Below are positions 23,039 to 31,770 of a stretch of 35,067 nucleotides of DNA, in pieces. Below the pieces are notes generated by a model. It saw nothing but the letters and a program-made list of their open reading frames with translations, made no database searches and was not told where the DNA came from. This DNA is from Shouchella shacheensis (GTDB lineage Bacteria; Bacillota; Bacilli; Bacillales; Bacillaceae_D): NCBI RefSeq assembly GCF_001484965.1, contig NZ_KQ947399.1, positions 9,576 to 44,642 of the forward strand, given 5' to 3'. How positions within the stretch are numbered: the stretch's first letter is position 1; each line of letters begins with the position of its first letter. The position numbers were made by a program, and so were the translations under genes.

Positions 23039-24234
23039 ATGTACAAAATGTTGTCGCATAATGATTTGGATGGGGTCGCGTGCGGGATTTTGGCGAAACT
23101 CGATTTTGGGAACAGGTGAAGGTGCGGTACAATTCTGTTTCAAGTCTCGATTGTGAAGTTGAATGGTTTTTGGGAAACGACAACAAGAATACATTTTTGT
23201 TTATTACCGATTTGTACGTAAATGAAGAGAATGAAAAAAGACTAAAAAGACTTGAGACCTTTTATCATCCATGGGAAATGTCCAGTTGCTTTATCACCAT
23301 AAGTCTGCCATGCATCTGAATGATTATGAATGGGGCACGTCGTTGTTGAGAATGAGGAAGGGAAGTTAGCTTCAGCGACGTCCTTATTTCTTGAATACCT
23401 TGTCACTCAGCAACAACTAAAGCCATCAGGGGGCAGTAGCCGAGTTTGTAGAGCTCGTGAGACAGTACGATACATGGGAGTGGGAAAAAAACGACAACGA
23501 TCAAGCCAGGAGGCTCAACGCTCTCTTTTTTCTAGTTTTGATTGACGAATTTGAGGAAAAAATGCTCCATCGGTTGAAAACAAGCGACCACTTCCAATTT
23601 GATGAGTTTGAAACGAAATTACTGGATATGGAAGAAGTTAAGAAAGAGCGCTACATCCGTCGAAAAAGGCGAGAACTCGTTCAGACTCAAGTAGGTGACC
23701 ATTTTGCGAGTATCGTTTATGCGGAGTCCTATCACTCCGAGCTTGGAAATGAACTCGGAAAAGACTACTCGCATCTTGATTATATCGCGATATTAAATAT
23801 GGGAGGAAAACGAGTAGGGTTCCGAACGGTTCACGATCATATTGATGTGTCTGAAGTGGCCGGTCGTTTCGGTGGAGGCGGGCATGCAAAAGCATCCGGC
23901 TGTTCTTTAACCGAGGAAGCATACAAGCAGTTTGTCGCGGAAACGTTCCACCTGAAACCTCTACATGAAGATGCGAAGAGAAACAGGTATAATTTGAAAC
24001 TCCTCATTCGGCTCCCTGTATACAAATCAAAAAGAAGATCGCTTTCTTCTTTACCCGGTCAACGATTGTGATTGGGTCATTGAACAAAATAAAACAAAAA
24101 TGGATAAGACCTTTACAAGTTTTCTTGAAGGGGAAAATTTCTTAAAAAGGTATGATGCAGCCTGGCTTGTAAGAGATGATATATTTGTCAGCTATTTAAT
24201 GGATGAGGTAAGAAGCAGAAAGCAAATTGAATAG
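23039..24234 (+). pseudogene. Frameshifted nrnB-like DHH phosphoesterase gene
   Basis: Joined reading frames give a protein resembling B. subtilis NrnB (YngD), an oligoribonuclease/phosphodiesterase of the DHH-DHHA1 family. Pieces in order are SHNDLDGVACGILAKLDFG (from ATG 23039), KVRYNSVSSLDCEVEWFLG...VNEENEKRLKRLE (to about 23270), LLYHHKSAMHLNDYEWG, VENEEGKLASATSLFLEYL, then FVELVRQYDTWEWE through GGGGHAKASGC, and finally YTNQKEDRFLLYPVNDCDWVIE to TAG at 24232-24234. At least five frame changes are needed (near 23106, 23272, 23337, 23430 and 24015), including a likely G deletion and a G insertion in G-runs. The Asp of the DHH motif reads Tyr (YHH). A ribosome binding site remains. It is a decaying gene rather than an active enzyme. 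Confidence 0.85.
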
Positions 24235-24287
24235 ACGGGAAGGGGGAAAGGTGTAGCGGAATTTTGTGAATGTCAGAAAAAGGAGAT

Positions 24288-24325
24288 ACTCGTACCAGAG
24301 TGATCATTCTGGTACGAGTTTTTTC
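24288..24325 (+). terminator. Terminator after the nrnB pseudogene
   Basis: A perfect 12-bp stem, ACTCGTACCAGA with TCTGGTACGAGT, has an 8-base loop and is followed by TTTTTTCG. Confidence 0.9.
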
Positions 24326-24363
24326 GTTCATTTGAATAATAAAATGAACATTTGATTATCATA

Positions 24364-24392
24364 TTGACATATTCCTGATTGGAGCATAAACT
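24364..24392 (+). promoter_or_regulatory. Sigma-A promoter of the cad operon
   Basis: TTGACA (24364-24369), 17 bases and TAAACT (24387-24392). Confidence 0.75.
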
Positions 24393-24395
24393 AAT

Positions 24396-24415
24396 ATTCA
24401 ATTGATCGTTTGAAT
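24396..24415 (+). promoter_or_regulatory. CadC operator
   Basis: The inverted repeat ATTCAA-N8-TTGAAT lies immediately after the -10, over the expected transcription start. Its sequence and placement resemble the operator of the staphylococcal plasmid cadC-cadA operon, so metal-relieved repression is expected. Confidence 0.7.
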
Positions 24416-24427
24416 GAGGTGGGTGTA

Positions 24428-24817
24428 ATGAAAGCAGTTAAAGAAAATAAAGATGCCTGTGAAATTTTTTGTTATGACGAGGAAAAGGTAAATCGGATTT
24501 CCGCTCTTGTTAGCGAGGAACATTTTGTCCCCGTTGCGGATCTATTTAAAGCGTTATCCGATGAGACTCGTTTAAAAATTGCTTATTCATTGCTGCAAGA
24601 AAACGAACTATGTGTCTGTGATGTAGCCAATATTATCGGATCAACAACCGCGACCGCCTCTCATCATTTACGGCATTTGCGTAATCTTGGCATCGCCAAA
24701 AGCCGTAAAGAAGGAAAGCTTGTGTTTTACTCTTTAGATGATGACCACGTGCGGCAACTTGTGACGACGGCCGTCGTTCATAGCAGGGAGGTACAAAGTC
24801 GTGTCGAGCGAGAATGA
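24428..24817 (+). CDS. cadC: Cadmium/zinc/lead-responsive ArsR-family repressor CadC
   Basis: The 129-residue dimeric winged-helix repressor releases DNA on binding Cd, Pb or Zn. All four cysteines of the alpha3N metal site are present: Cys11 and Cys15 ([14 protein letters not shown], nearly identical to the staphylococcal CadC N-terminus) and Cys62 and Cys64 ([11 protein letters not shown]). The recognition helix is [17 protein letters not shown], followed by the wing [11 protein letters not shown]. The start is ATG 24428 after GAGGTGG. It overlaps cadA by 17 bases and carries a matching operator upstream. Confidence 0.95.
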   Translation: MKAVKENKDACEIFCYDEEKVNRISALVSEEHFVPVADLFKALSDETRLKIAYSLLQENELCVCDVANIIGSTTATASHHLRHLRNLGIAKSRKEGKLVFYSLDDDHVRQLVTTAVVHSREVQSRVERE

Positions 24818-26930
24818 CAAACACGTGTACCGGATAGAAGGCTTTACATGCGCCCATTGTGCAGGAACGTTTGAAAAGAACGTTAAAAACCTAGAGGGAG
24901 TAGTGGATGCAAAAGTAAACTTCGGCGCCTCAAAAGTAACCGTTCACGGAAATACTTCCATCGAAGACCTTGAAAAAGCAGGGGCCTTTGAAAATTTAAA
25001 AGTACGACCAGAAAAAGAAAAATCAAAAGACAACACTCAAGAAAAAGTCCCTTTTCTGCAAAAACATATGACCATTATGGGCGCACTTCTTTTTCTAGCG
25101 TTTGGGTTGCTGTCACAATTTATCAATGGCGAAGAGAACCTTGTAACCGTTTTAGCCTTTGCTTCCTCAATGGCGATAGGGGGATACTCTCTCTTTAAAG
25201 TTGGTTTGATGAATTTAATTCGCCTCCAATTTGATATGAAAACCCTCATGACCGTGGCGGTGATCGGGGCAGCCATCATTGGCGAGTGGACGGAAGGGGC
25301 GATTGTAGTCATTCTTTTTGCTATTAGTGAAGCGCTCGAACGCTTTTCGATGGACCAGGCCAGGCAGTCCATTCGTTCACTCATGGATATTGCCCCGAGC
25401 GAAGCGCTGATAAAAAGAAATGGGCAAGAAATGACGGTTCGTGTGGATGATATTGAGATCGGCGATATCATGATTGTTAAGCCGGGGCAAAAACTCGCCA
25501 TGGACGGGGTGGTGGTAAATGGGAACTCTTCGATTAATCAAGCGGCCATCACAGGGGAATCGATTCCTGTAGAAAAACATGTCGATGACGAAGTTTTTGC
25601 TGGAACACTAAACGAAGAAGGTTTACTGGAAGTTCGCGTGACCAAACACGTCGAGGACACAACGATTTCGAAAGTCATCCAATTAGTAGAAGACGCACAA
25701 GCCGAACGGGCACCTTCACAGGCTTTTGTGGACCGTTTTGCGAAATATTATACACCGGCCATTATCGTAGTGGCAGCGTTAGTAGCTGTTCTTCCCCCGC
25801 TACTGGCAGGAGCCTCTTGGGAAACATGGATTTACCAAGGTCTTGCTGTTCTCGTGGTAGGTTGTCCCTGTGCGCTTGTCATCTCTACCCCCGTTTCCAT
25901 CATCACCGCAATTGGAAATGCTGCGAAGAATGGTGTGTTAATCAAGGGAGGCGTTTATCTAGAGGAGGCAGGGACCTTAAAAGCGATTGCCTTCGATAAA
26001 ACAGGAACATTGACCAAAGGAGTTCCGGTTGTCACTGACTTTTCTGTACTAAACGATACGGATGAACAAGGACTACTCTCCATCGTTACAGCCTTAGAAT
26101 CGCGTTCTCAGCACCCATTAGCTTCTGCTATTGTTCAGAAAGCAGAGCAAGAAAAAGCACCATACAAAGCCATAGAGGTTACTGACTTTTCCTCGATAAC
26201 CGGGAAAGGCATTAAGGGGGTTATTAACGACACCACCTATTACATCGGAAGCCCGAAGCTTTTTGAAGAATGGTTAGCAGGGGGCCTCCCTGTCGAAGCA
26301 TCAGGAAAGGTTCAAACCCTTCAACAACAAGGGAAGACGGCGATGATGGTGGGTACAAATCAAGCTGTTCTAGCGGTTATTGCGGTTGCAGATGAAGTGA
26401 GGAGTTCGAGTAAGGAAGTGATCTCTAAATTACACGATATGGGGATTGAAAACACCATTATGTTAACGGGGGATAACAAGGAAACCGCTCGCGCCATTGG
26501 GGATCAAATCGGCGTAACGAAGGTTCAAGCAGAGTTAATGCCGGAGGATAAACTGACCTCCATCAAAGAAGCTAGAGAGAAATTTGGGAAAGTAGCCATG
26601 ATTGGGGACGGCGTGAATGATGCCCCTGCTCTTGCCGCTTCGACCGTTGGCATCGCTATGGGAGGAGCTGGCACAGACACCGCTCTCGAAACGGCCGACG
26701 TCGCGTTGATGGGAGATGATTTAAAAAAACTTCCGTATACCGTTAAATTGAGCCGTCGAGCCCTGACGATTATTAAACAAAACATTAGCTTCTCATTAGG
26801 AATTAAAATAGCCGCTCTCTTACTCGTCGTTCCAGGATGGTTAACGCTTTGGATTGCCATACTTGCGGATGTCGGGGCAACCCTCCTTGTGACTGCGAAT
26901 GGTCTGCGGTTGTTGCGAGTGAAAGAGTGA
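24801..26930 (+). CDS. cadA: Cadmium/zinc-exporting P1B-type ATPase CadA
   Basis: This 709-residue inner-membrane pump expels Cd(II), Zn(II) or Pb(II) at the cost of ATP. There is a single N-terminal metal-binding domain with GFTCAHC (Cys17, Cys20), then membrane helices from about residue 88. The actuator motif is TGES (251-254). The transmembrane metal site is Cys355-Pro-Cys357 in [11 protein letters not shown], the phosphorylation site is Asp399 in DKTGTLTKG, followed by HPLASAI and the hinge [13 protein letters not shown]. These classify it as a Zn/Cd type P1B-ATPase. The start is GTG 24801, nine bases after GGGAGG and inside the cadC frame, so translation is coupled. Confidence 0.96.
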   Translation: MSSENDKHVYRIEGFTCAHCAGTFEKNVKNLEGVVDAKVNFGASKVTVHGNTSIEDLEKAGAFENLKVRPEKEKSKDNTQEKVPFLQKHMTIMGALLFLAFGLLSQFINGEENLVTVLAFASSMAIGGYSLFKVGLMNLIRLQFDMKTLMTVAVIGAAIIGEWTEGAIVVILFAISEALERFSMDQARQSIRSLMDIAPSEALIKRNGQEMTVRVDDIEIGDIMIVKPGQKLAMDGVVVNGNSSINQAAITGESIPVEKHVDDEVFAGTLNEEGLLEVRVTKHVEDTTISKVIQLVEDAQAERAPSQAFVDRFAKYYTPAIIVVAALVAVLPPLLAGASWETWIYQGLAVLVVGCPCALVISTPVSIITAIGNAAKNGVLIKGGVYLEEAGTLKAIAFDKTGTLTKGVPVVTDFSVLNDTDEQGLLSIVTALESRSQHPLASAIVQKAEQEKAPYKAIEVTDFSSITGKGIKGVINDTTYYIGSPKLFEEWLAGGLPVEASGKVQTLQQQGKTAMMVGTNQAVLAVIAVADEVRSSSKEVISKLHDMGIENTIMLTGDNKETARAIGDQIGVTKVQAELMPEDKLTSIKEAREKFGKVAMIGDGVNDAPALAASTVGIAMGGAGTDTALETADVALMGDDLKKLPYTVKLSRRALTIIKQNISFSLGIKIAALLLVVPGWLTLWIAILADVGATLLVTANGLRLLRVKE

Positions 26931-26947
26931 ATAGACAGTGAGCGTTC

Positions 26948-26981
26948 AAACAAGTGGGGGATTTCCCGCTTGTTTCTTTTT
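26948..26981 (+). terminator. Terminator of the cad operon
   Basis: The stem pairs AAACAAGTGGG with CCCGCTTGTTT (one G-T pair) and is followed by CTTTTTG. Confidence 0.88.
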
Positions 26982-27088
26982 GTTATCTCCAGACGATTAG
27001 AAAACGGAACGAAAAGAAGGAGATTGGTAACAGAACAGCAAAGGAAGGAAAAACAGAAGCGAAGCCAAAAGAATTTTCAACAACAATA

Positions 27089-27117
27089 TTGACAGAATCG
27101 GAGAAGAATCGTACCCT
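27089..27117 (+). promoter_or_regulatory. Possible promoter of bioB
   Basis: TTGACA (27089-27094), 17 bases and TACCCT (27112-27117). The -10 is weak (TAnnnT only). Confidence 0.4.
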
Positions 27118-27118
27118 A

Positions 27119-27149
27119 ATGTTAACCTTATTATAGTATTAGTTTACGT
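27119..27149 (+). promoter_or_regulatory. Possible BirA (biotin repressor) operator
   Basis: ATGTTAACC (27119-27127) and AGTTTACGT (27141-27149) form an imperfect inverted repeat. It resembles the Bacillus biotin operator, with half-sites like TTGTWAACC and GGTTWACAA. It directly follows the possible -10. The right half and the 13-base spacing deviate from the consensus as I know it. Confidence 0.4.
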
Positions 27150-27171
27150 ATAGACGAGGAGATTAACAAGA

Positions 27172-27285
27172 ATGCAAGGGGAAACGGACGATCGTGTTCC
27201 CCTCCTTACGTTCAAGGGTCGAAAAAATGGCATCGATCGTATGAATGTGACGTCGCGAATCAATCAAATGGAGGTAGGAAAATGA
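27172..27285 (+). CDS. Possible 37-residue leader peptide or small protein overlapping bioB
   Basis: An ATG at 27172 follows GAGGAG and opens a 37-codon frame: MQGETDDRVPLLTFKGRKNG and so on, ending INQMEVGK. Its TGA overlaps the bioB ATG as ATGA, the classic arrangement of translational coupling. The bioB Shine-Dalgarno (GGAGG) lies inside the frame. Early codons lie in a hairpin-capable sequence (AGGGGAA with GTTCCCCT). I do not recognise the peptide. It could be a coupled leader, the remnant of an upstream gene or a chance frame. Confidence 0.4.
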   Translation: MQGETDDRVPLLTFKGRKNGIDRMNVTSRINQMEVGK

Positions 27286-28286
27286 ATCAATGGATGGGAC
27301 TTGCTGAGCGAGTACTAGATGGTGTGGAAGTCACAAATCAAGAGGCATGTTCGATTTTAGAATGTCCAGATGAAGATGTTTTAGTACTCATGCATGCTGC
27401 TTTTCAAATTAGAAAGCACTACTATGGAAAAAAAGTAAAACTGAACATGATTATGAATGCGAAATCGGGACTATGTCCTGAAAACTGCGGCTATTGTTCT
27501 CAATCTGCCATTTCAAAAGCATCCATTGACTCCTACCGATTTATAAGCAAGGACTCCCTTGTAGAAGGTGCGAGACGTGCGTATGAGTTAAATATAGGGA
27601 CGTACTGTATCGTTGCTAGCGGGAGAGGACCATCAAAGAGAGAAGTGGATCAAGTCGTTGATGCTGTAAAAGAAATTAAAGACCAATATGGGTTGAAAAT
27701 TTGTGCATGTCTTGGGCTGTTAAAGCCTGAGCAAGCGGAGCGGCTAAAAGAAGCCGGAGTCCATCGATATAATCATAATCTCAATACATCCAAGAGCCAC
27801 CACCCAACCATTACAACTTCACATACGTATGACGACAGAGTCCATACGGTGGAAGTGGCGAAAGGAGCTGGGATGTCTCCATGTTCGGGTGTCATTGTAG
27901 GGATGAAAGAAACAAAGCAAGACGTGGTCGATATGGCCAACAGTTTAAAGCTCCTTGATGCTGATTCAATTCCGGTTAATTTTCTACATGCTATAGATGG
28001 GACTCCCCTCGAAGGAGTAGACGAACTCAATCCTCTTTACTGCTTGAAAGTTCTGGCGTTATTTCGGTTTATCAATCCAGCAAAAGAAATTCGAATTTCG
28101 GGCGGGCGAGAAGTTAACCTTCGTTCACTGCAGCCATTAGGGTTATATGCAGCCAATTCCATCTTCGTTGGCGATTACCTCACAACGGCAGGGCAAGAAG
28201 AGACGAACGATCACAAAATGTTGCTTGACCTAGGGTTTGAAGTTGAGTCGGTAGAAGAAATGAAGGCTAGCTTGGCAGGCAGTTAA
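27282..28286 (+). CDS. bioB: Biotin synthase
   Basis: This radical-SAM enzyme inserts sulfur into dethiobiotin to form biotin. Its 334 residues are normal for the family. The [4Fe-4S] SAM-cluster motif is Cys65-x3-Cys69-x2-Cys72 in KSGLCPENCGYCSQS. Other family signatures are CIVASGRGPS, CACLGLL, YNHNLNTS, CSGVIVGMKET, NFLHAIDGTPLEG and RISGGREVNLRSLQPLGLYAANSIFVGDYLTT. The ATG at 27282 has ATGGAGG upstream. No other biotin genes are in the window, so this is a solitary copy that either completes a pathway elsewhere or uses imported dethiobiotin. Confidence 0.96.
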   Translation: MNQWMGLAERVLDGVEVTNQEACSILECPDEDVLVLMHAAFQIRKHYYGKKVKLNMIMNAKSGLCPENCGYCSQSAISKASIDSYRFISKDSLVEGARRAYELNIGTYCIVASGRGPSKREVDQVVDAVKEIKDQYGLKICACLGLLKPEQAERLKEAGVHRYNHNLNTSKSHHPTITTSHTYDDRVHTVEVAKGAGMSPCSGVIVGMKETKQDVVDMANSLKLLDADSIPVNFLHAIDGTPLEGVDELNPLYCLKVLALFRFINPAKEIRISGGREVNLRSLQPLGLYAANSIFVGDYLTTAGQEETNDHKMLLDLGFEVESVEEMKASLAGS

Positions 28287-28328
28287 GAACCGTACAATGT
28301 TATTTTTTAACAAATGGAACCAAAAAGT

Positions 28329-28360
28329 CTCCCCCACTTTAGCAGTAGCTAGTGGGGGAG
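28329..28360. terminator. Hairpin after bioB, possible terminator (better oriented for the minus strand)
   Basis: A perfect 10-bp stem, CTCCCCCACT with AGTGGGGGAG, has a 12-base loop. On the plus strand no T-run follows. On the minus strand it is followed by ACTTTTTGG, so it would work better for leftward transcription through the IS remnant. Confidence 0.6.
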
Positions 28361-28555
28361 TTGAACTGAACGCTTTTGAAAAAGCTATCACACCATTCCG
28401 ATTCTATTCTGCTGATTAGCCGTTATTTCAGAATTCTTCCCCCCATACGGCGACGCTCTCACCACAACGATTTTGGAATCAAGAAGTTTGCCTTCCCTCT
28501 TTCCATCATTGGCGGAATGGCACGCGTCCTTTTGCTTGGATAAGCAGGTCTCTCG

Positions 28556-28735
28556 TTATGATCCCTTCTCGCAGTCCGGCATCATATAGCGCCGTTCTTT
28601 CACTGCTTTTGCGATGACCGTGGTGTCTTTCGTGTCATTTTTGTCGGTGGGCCGCACAGCACAAGAAAAATACTCTAAATTCTACCAATAGTGACCGGTC
28701 TGTTCGACACCACGATCACTTTGGTTTTTTGTGCT
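28556..28735 (-). pseudogene. IS110-family transposase remnant
   Basis: Read on the minus strand, GVEQTGHYW (around 28690-28711), then a stop, NLEYFSCAV, and PTDKNDTKDTTVIAKAVKERRYMMPDCEK (28652 down to about 28565) match the conserved DEDD-domain pattern of IS110 transposases. These typically read G.EPTGHYW..NL and later K.D.KDA.VIA..V..GRY..P. An in-frame stop, a frameshift near 28712 and lack of both ends show a dead fragment. No terminal repeats were identified. The flank 28361-28555 looks like further unrecognisable debris. Confidence 0.75.
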
Positions 28736-28812
28736 TCTCTTGATGTAAATGGAGTACATGTAAATTGAAATGACCAGTTAATAGCGGTTTTGTGAATAGA
28801 TGAATTGAACGG

Positions 28813-28851
28813 TTTACATACTCTTAACATTTTATCCAATGGGGATTTACA
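28813..28851 (+). promoter_or_regulatory. Pho box (PhoP-binding site) of the pst operon
   Basis: Hexamers related to TTHACA start every 11 bp: TTTACA (28813), TTAACA (28824), TCCAAT (28835, degenerate) and TTTACA (28846). Direct repeats at helical spacing are the hallmark of Bacillus PhoP sites upstream of pstS. The window contains no phoP or phoR. Confidence 0.75.
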
Positions 28852-28901
28852 TGAAGTATTTATCCTGTTACTGAACGGACATCAACTAAGGGGGATTACA
28901 A

Positions 28902-29876
28902 ATGCGTGATCTAGTGAAAAAGATTCTTCCGATTGCAACGGCTTCAGTTGTGTTAGCGGCTTGTGGCGGAGGAAGTGAAGATAGTCAAGCTGAGGGTGGG
29001 GAAAGTGAAGATAGTCAGGCCGGGGGCGAAGAACAACTCTCTGGTCAAGTATCCATTGATGGATCATCGACTGTATTTCCAATCATTGAAGCTGTTTCGG
29101 AAGAGTTTATAGCTGAACAGCCAGATATTCAAGCCCCTGTGGGTGTGTCCGGCACTGGCGGTGGGATGAATCGATTTGTAGCAGGAGAAACCGATTTGAG
29201 TAATGCATCAAGGGAAATGCTAGAAGAGGAAAAGCAAGAAGCCGAGGAAAACGGCGTTGAATTTATTGAGCTAGAGCTGGCCTACGATGGATTGTCTGTC
29301 GTCGTTAATCCTGAAAACGACTGGGTTGACTATTTAACCGTAGAGGAACTCCAGAAGATATGGACAGATGAGGACGTTGAAACTTGGGCAGACATTAGAG
29401 ATGAGTGGCCTGAGGAAGAAATTGAGTTTTTTAGCCCAGGGACTGATTCTGGAACGTATGATTACTGGTCAGAAGTCATCCTTGAAGATTCAAACATGCG
29501 AAGAGATGCTCAACTCTCAGAGGATGACAACGTCCTTGTAAACGGGGTGGCAGGTAGCAGAAATGGGTTTGGCTACTTCGGCTATGCTTATTATATTGAG
29601 AATACAGACAAGCTCAAAATTGTTCCAATAGAAGGAGAGAATGGTGTTGTAGAGCCGACAGAAGAAACGATCAACTCGGGAGAATATGCACCATTGTCTA
29701 GGCCTGTCTATACGTACGTTAATACAGAGTCTTTGCAAAGACCTGAAGTACTTGCTTATGTAAACTATTTAAACGAAGTAGTTGGAGAGCTAGCTCTTGA
29801 AGTTGGGTATATTAATTCTCCAGCGGAATCTTATGAAAGCAACCAAGAGAAAATAGATGAGGCGACAAATAATTAG
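28902..29876 (+). CDS. pstS: Phosphate-binding lipoprotein PstS
   Basis: This is the extracellular solute-binding protein of the high-affinity phosphate ABC transporter, 324 residues. It has a lipoprotein signal with lipobox VLAAC (Cys21). An acidic linker follows, carrying a short internal repeat (GGGSEDSQAEGG then ESEDSQAGGEE). Phosphate-site motifs are IDGSSTVFPI, GVSGTGGGMNRFVAGETDLSNASR and the second-domain loop SPGTDSGTYDYW. The whole protein is very acidic, which suits an extracellular protein in a salty or alkaline habitat. The ATG at 28902 follows AAGGGGGAT. A Pho box lies upstream. Confidence 0.96.
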   Translation: MRDLVKKILPIATASVVLAACGGGSEDSQAEGGESEDSQAGGEEQLSGQVSIDGSSTVFPIIEAVSEEFIAEQPDIQAPVGVSGTGGGMNRFVAGETDLSNASREMLEEEKQEAEENGVEFIELELAYDGLSVVVNPENDWVDYLTVEELQKIWTDEDVETWADIRDEWPEEEIEFFSPGTDSGTYDYWSEVILEDSNMRRDAQLSEDDNVLVNGVAGSRNGFGYFGYAYYIENTDKLKIVPIEGENGVVEPTEETINSGEYAPLSRPVYTYVNTESLQRPEVLAYVNYLNEVVGELALEVGYINSPAESYESNQEKIDEATNN

Positions 29877-29882
29877 TAGAAA

Positions 29883-29916
29883 TTATAGGAAAGAACCGAC
29901 CGGTTCTTTCCTATAA
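29883..29916 (+). promoter_or_regulatory. Intercistronic hairpin between pstS and pstC
   Basis: This is a perfect 16-bp inverted repeat (TTATAGGAAAGAACCG with CGGTTCTTTCCTATAA) separated by two bases and without a T-run. Such structures after binding-protein genes usually stabilise the pstS transcript or partly terminate, giving more PstS than membrane subunits. Confidence 0.75.
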
Positions 29917-29942
29917 ACATGTTACAGCTAGGGGGAAGCATG

Positions 29943-30884
29943 ATGAATGATCTTGAACGAAGCTCGGTTCGAGATTTGATTGATAAGAAAAAGAAAAAGA
30001 AGCGTGGGATTAGTCAAATTGCGGAAAAGGGAATGCCAGCTTTCTTTTTGTTGTGCGCAGTTGTCTCGATCCTTACAACTTTCGGAATCATTTTCACTCT
30101 TGTATTTGAGACCGGCCAATTCTTTAGCCAAGTTTCCATTATTGAGTTCATTACTAGCGCTGAATGGTACCCAATGCACAATGACCCTAGTTTTGGGATT
30201 CGTCCATTAATCGTGGGGACTTTAACAATTGCAGTTATTGCCATGTGTATAGCCATTCCGATCGGTCTCGCTTCCGCCATCTATTTAAGCGAATATGCAT
30301 CAGAAAGAAGTAGAAAAATTATTAAACCGATACTTGAGGTCTTAGCAGGGGTACCAACCATCGTGTACGGGTTCTTTGCCCTAACATTCGTTACGCCTAT
30401 ACTTCAAGAAATCATACCCGGTCTAGCAATATATAACGCGTTAAGCCCTGGAATCGTTGTGGGGATAATGATTATCCCAATGATCGCTTCATTGTCCGAA
30501 GATGCAATGAGTGCTGTTCCAAACTCAATGCGTGAAGGGGCATTTGCAATGGGAGCGACAAAGTTTGAAGTTGCCATAAAAGTAGTTCTTCCTGCTGCCT
30601 TATCTGGGGTTGTTGCCTCTTTTGTACTCGCAATTTCAAGAGCGATAGGAGAAACAATGATTGTCACAGTTGCAGGTGGATCCAATCCGACGTCTACGAT
30701 TGATATCACGAATGCAGTCCAAACGATGACAGCGTATATAGTACAGATCAGTCTTGGAGATGCTGGATACGCGACAACAGAGTATTACAGTATTTATGCA
30801 GTGGGGATGACACTATTCTTGTTTACACTGCTCATGAACTTGACTGCTTATGTCATTTCTCGCCGATTTCGGGAGGTGTACTAA
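29943..30884 (+). CDS. pstC: Phosphate ABC transporter permease PstC
   Basis: The 313-residue membrane subunit has a basic N-terminus (DLIDKKKKKKRG) and about six helices. The ABC permease EAA loop near residues 190-215 reads AVPNSMREGAFAMGATKFEVAIKVVLPAALSGVV, followed by AISRAIGETMIVTVAGG, typical of PstC. The start is ATG 29943, seven bases after AGGGGG; the ATG one codon earlier is also usable, and an upstream ATG at 29919 lies before the ribosome binding site. It is separated from pstA by three bases. Confidence 0.95.
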   Translation: MNDLERSSVRDLIDKKKKKKRGISQIAEKGMPAFFLLCAVVSILTTFGIIFTLVFETGQFFSQVSIIEFITSAEWYPMHNDPSFGIRPLIVGTLTIAVIAMCIAIPIGLASAIYLSEYASERSRKIIKPILEVLAGVPTIVYGFFALTFVTPILQEIIPGLAIYNALSPGIVVGIMIIPMIASLSEDAMSAVPNSMREGAFAMGATKFEVAIKVVLPAALSGVVASFVLAISRAIGETMIVTVAGGSNPTSTIDITNAVQTMTAYIVQISLGDAGYATTEYYSIYAVGMTLFLFTLLMNLTAYVISRRFREVY

Positions 30885-30887
30885 GAC

Positions 30888-31757
30888 ATGAATCATGAAA
30901 AAGCGGTGAAAAAAATAAAAACCCGAGCGATTAAAAACAGAGCAATGAATTCTTTGTTCATTGGCGCAACAAGCTTCGGTCTAATCGTATTGGCCATTTT
31001 ATTGTTTAGGATTATTGCTGATGGCATTGGTTATATAAATTGGGACTTTCTCAACAGTTTTGCTTCAAGAAGAGCCGAGGAGTCAGGTATTAAAGCGGCA
31101 ATTATTGGCTCAATATGGATTATGTGTGTGACGGCTCCTTTGGCATTTGTCCTTGGGGTTGGCACGGCAGTATACCTAGAGGAATACGCCAAAAAAGGAA
31201 AGTTCACAAGCTTTGTCCAAATGAACATTTCCAACCTTGCAGGAGTTCCATCAATTGTATTTGGTCTGCTAGGGCTAACGATATTCGTTCGTGAGATGGC
31301 CTTAGGAAGAAGTATTCTCGCAGGTGGCATGACAATGGCGTTGCTGATTTTGCCAATAATCGTTGTTGCTTCCCAAGAGGCTATTCGTTCCGTCCCTAGT
31401 GACCTAAGAGAAGCTTCTTTTGCAATGGGCGCAAGCAAGTGGCAAACGACTCTAAGAATTGTTTTGCCTTCAGCAATGCCCGGTATCATTACTGGTAACA
31501 TTCTTGCCCTATCAAGAGCGATTGGCGAAACCGCCCCACTAATTGTCATTGGTGCATTGACGTACGTTGCTTTTCTGCCAGAAGGGATTTTCTCGCAATT
31601 CACGACTATGCCCATTCAAATCTTTAATTGGACTAGTAGGCCGCAAGAAGAATTTCAATACGTTGCAGCTGCAGGCATCTTAGTACTACTTATTATGTTA
31701 ATCTCTATGAACACTGTTGCAGTACTAATTCGGAATAAGTTTTCCAATCGTCATTAA
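30888..31757 (+). CDS. pstA: Phosphate ABC transporter permease PstA
   Basis: This 289-residue membrane subunit pairs with PstC. It has around six hydrophobic segments, the motif [14 protein letters not shown], the EAA loop [33 protein letters not shown] and then [18 protein letters not shown], which is diagnostic for PstA. The ATG at 30888 has GGGAGGTG upstream, overlapping the end of pstC. Confidence 0.96.
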   Translation: MNHEKAVKKIKTRAIKNRAMNSLFIGATSFGLIVLAILLFRIIADGIGYINWDFLNSFASRRAEESGIKAAIIGSIWIMCVTAPLAFVLGVGTAVYLEEYAKKGKFTSFVQMNISNLAGVPSIVFGLLGLTIFVREMALGRSILAGGMTMALLILPIIVVASQEAIRSVPSDLREASFAMGASKWQTTLRIVLPSAMPGIITGNILALSRAIGETAPLIVIGALTYVAFLPEGIFSQFTTMPIQIFNWTSRPQEEFQYVAAAGILVLLIMLISMNTVAVLIRNKFSNRH

Positions 31758-31770
31758 GGGAGTGAGCAAA

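Noticed and set aside
26954-27136. 60-codon frame between cadA and bioB
   Set aside because: It begins inside the cad terminator hairpin and its lysine/glutamate-rich translation reflects purine-rich DNA.
31031-31615. 194-codon minus-strand frame inside pstA
   Set aside because: It is a shadow of a hydrophobic permease gene with no initiation signals.
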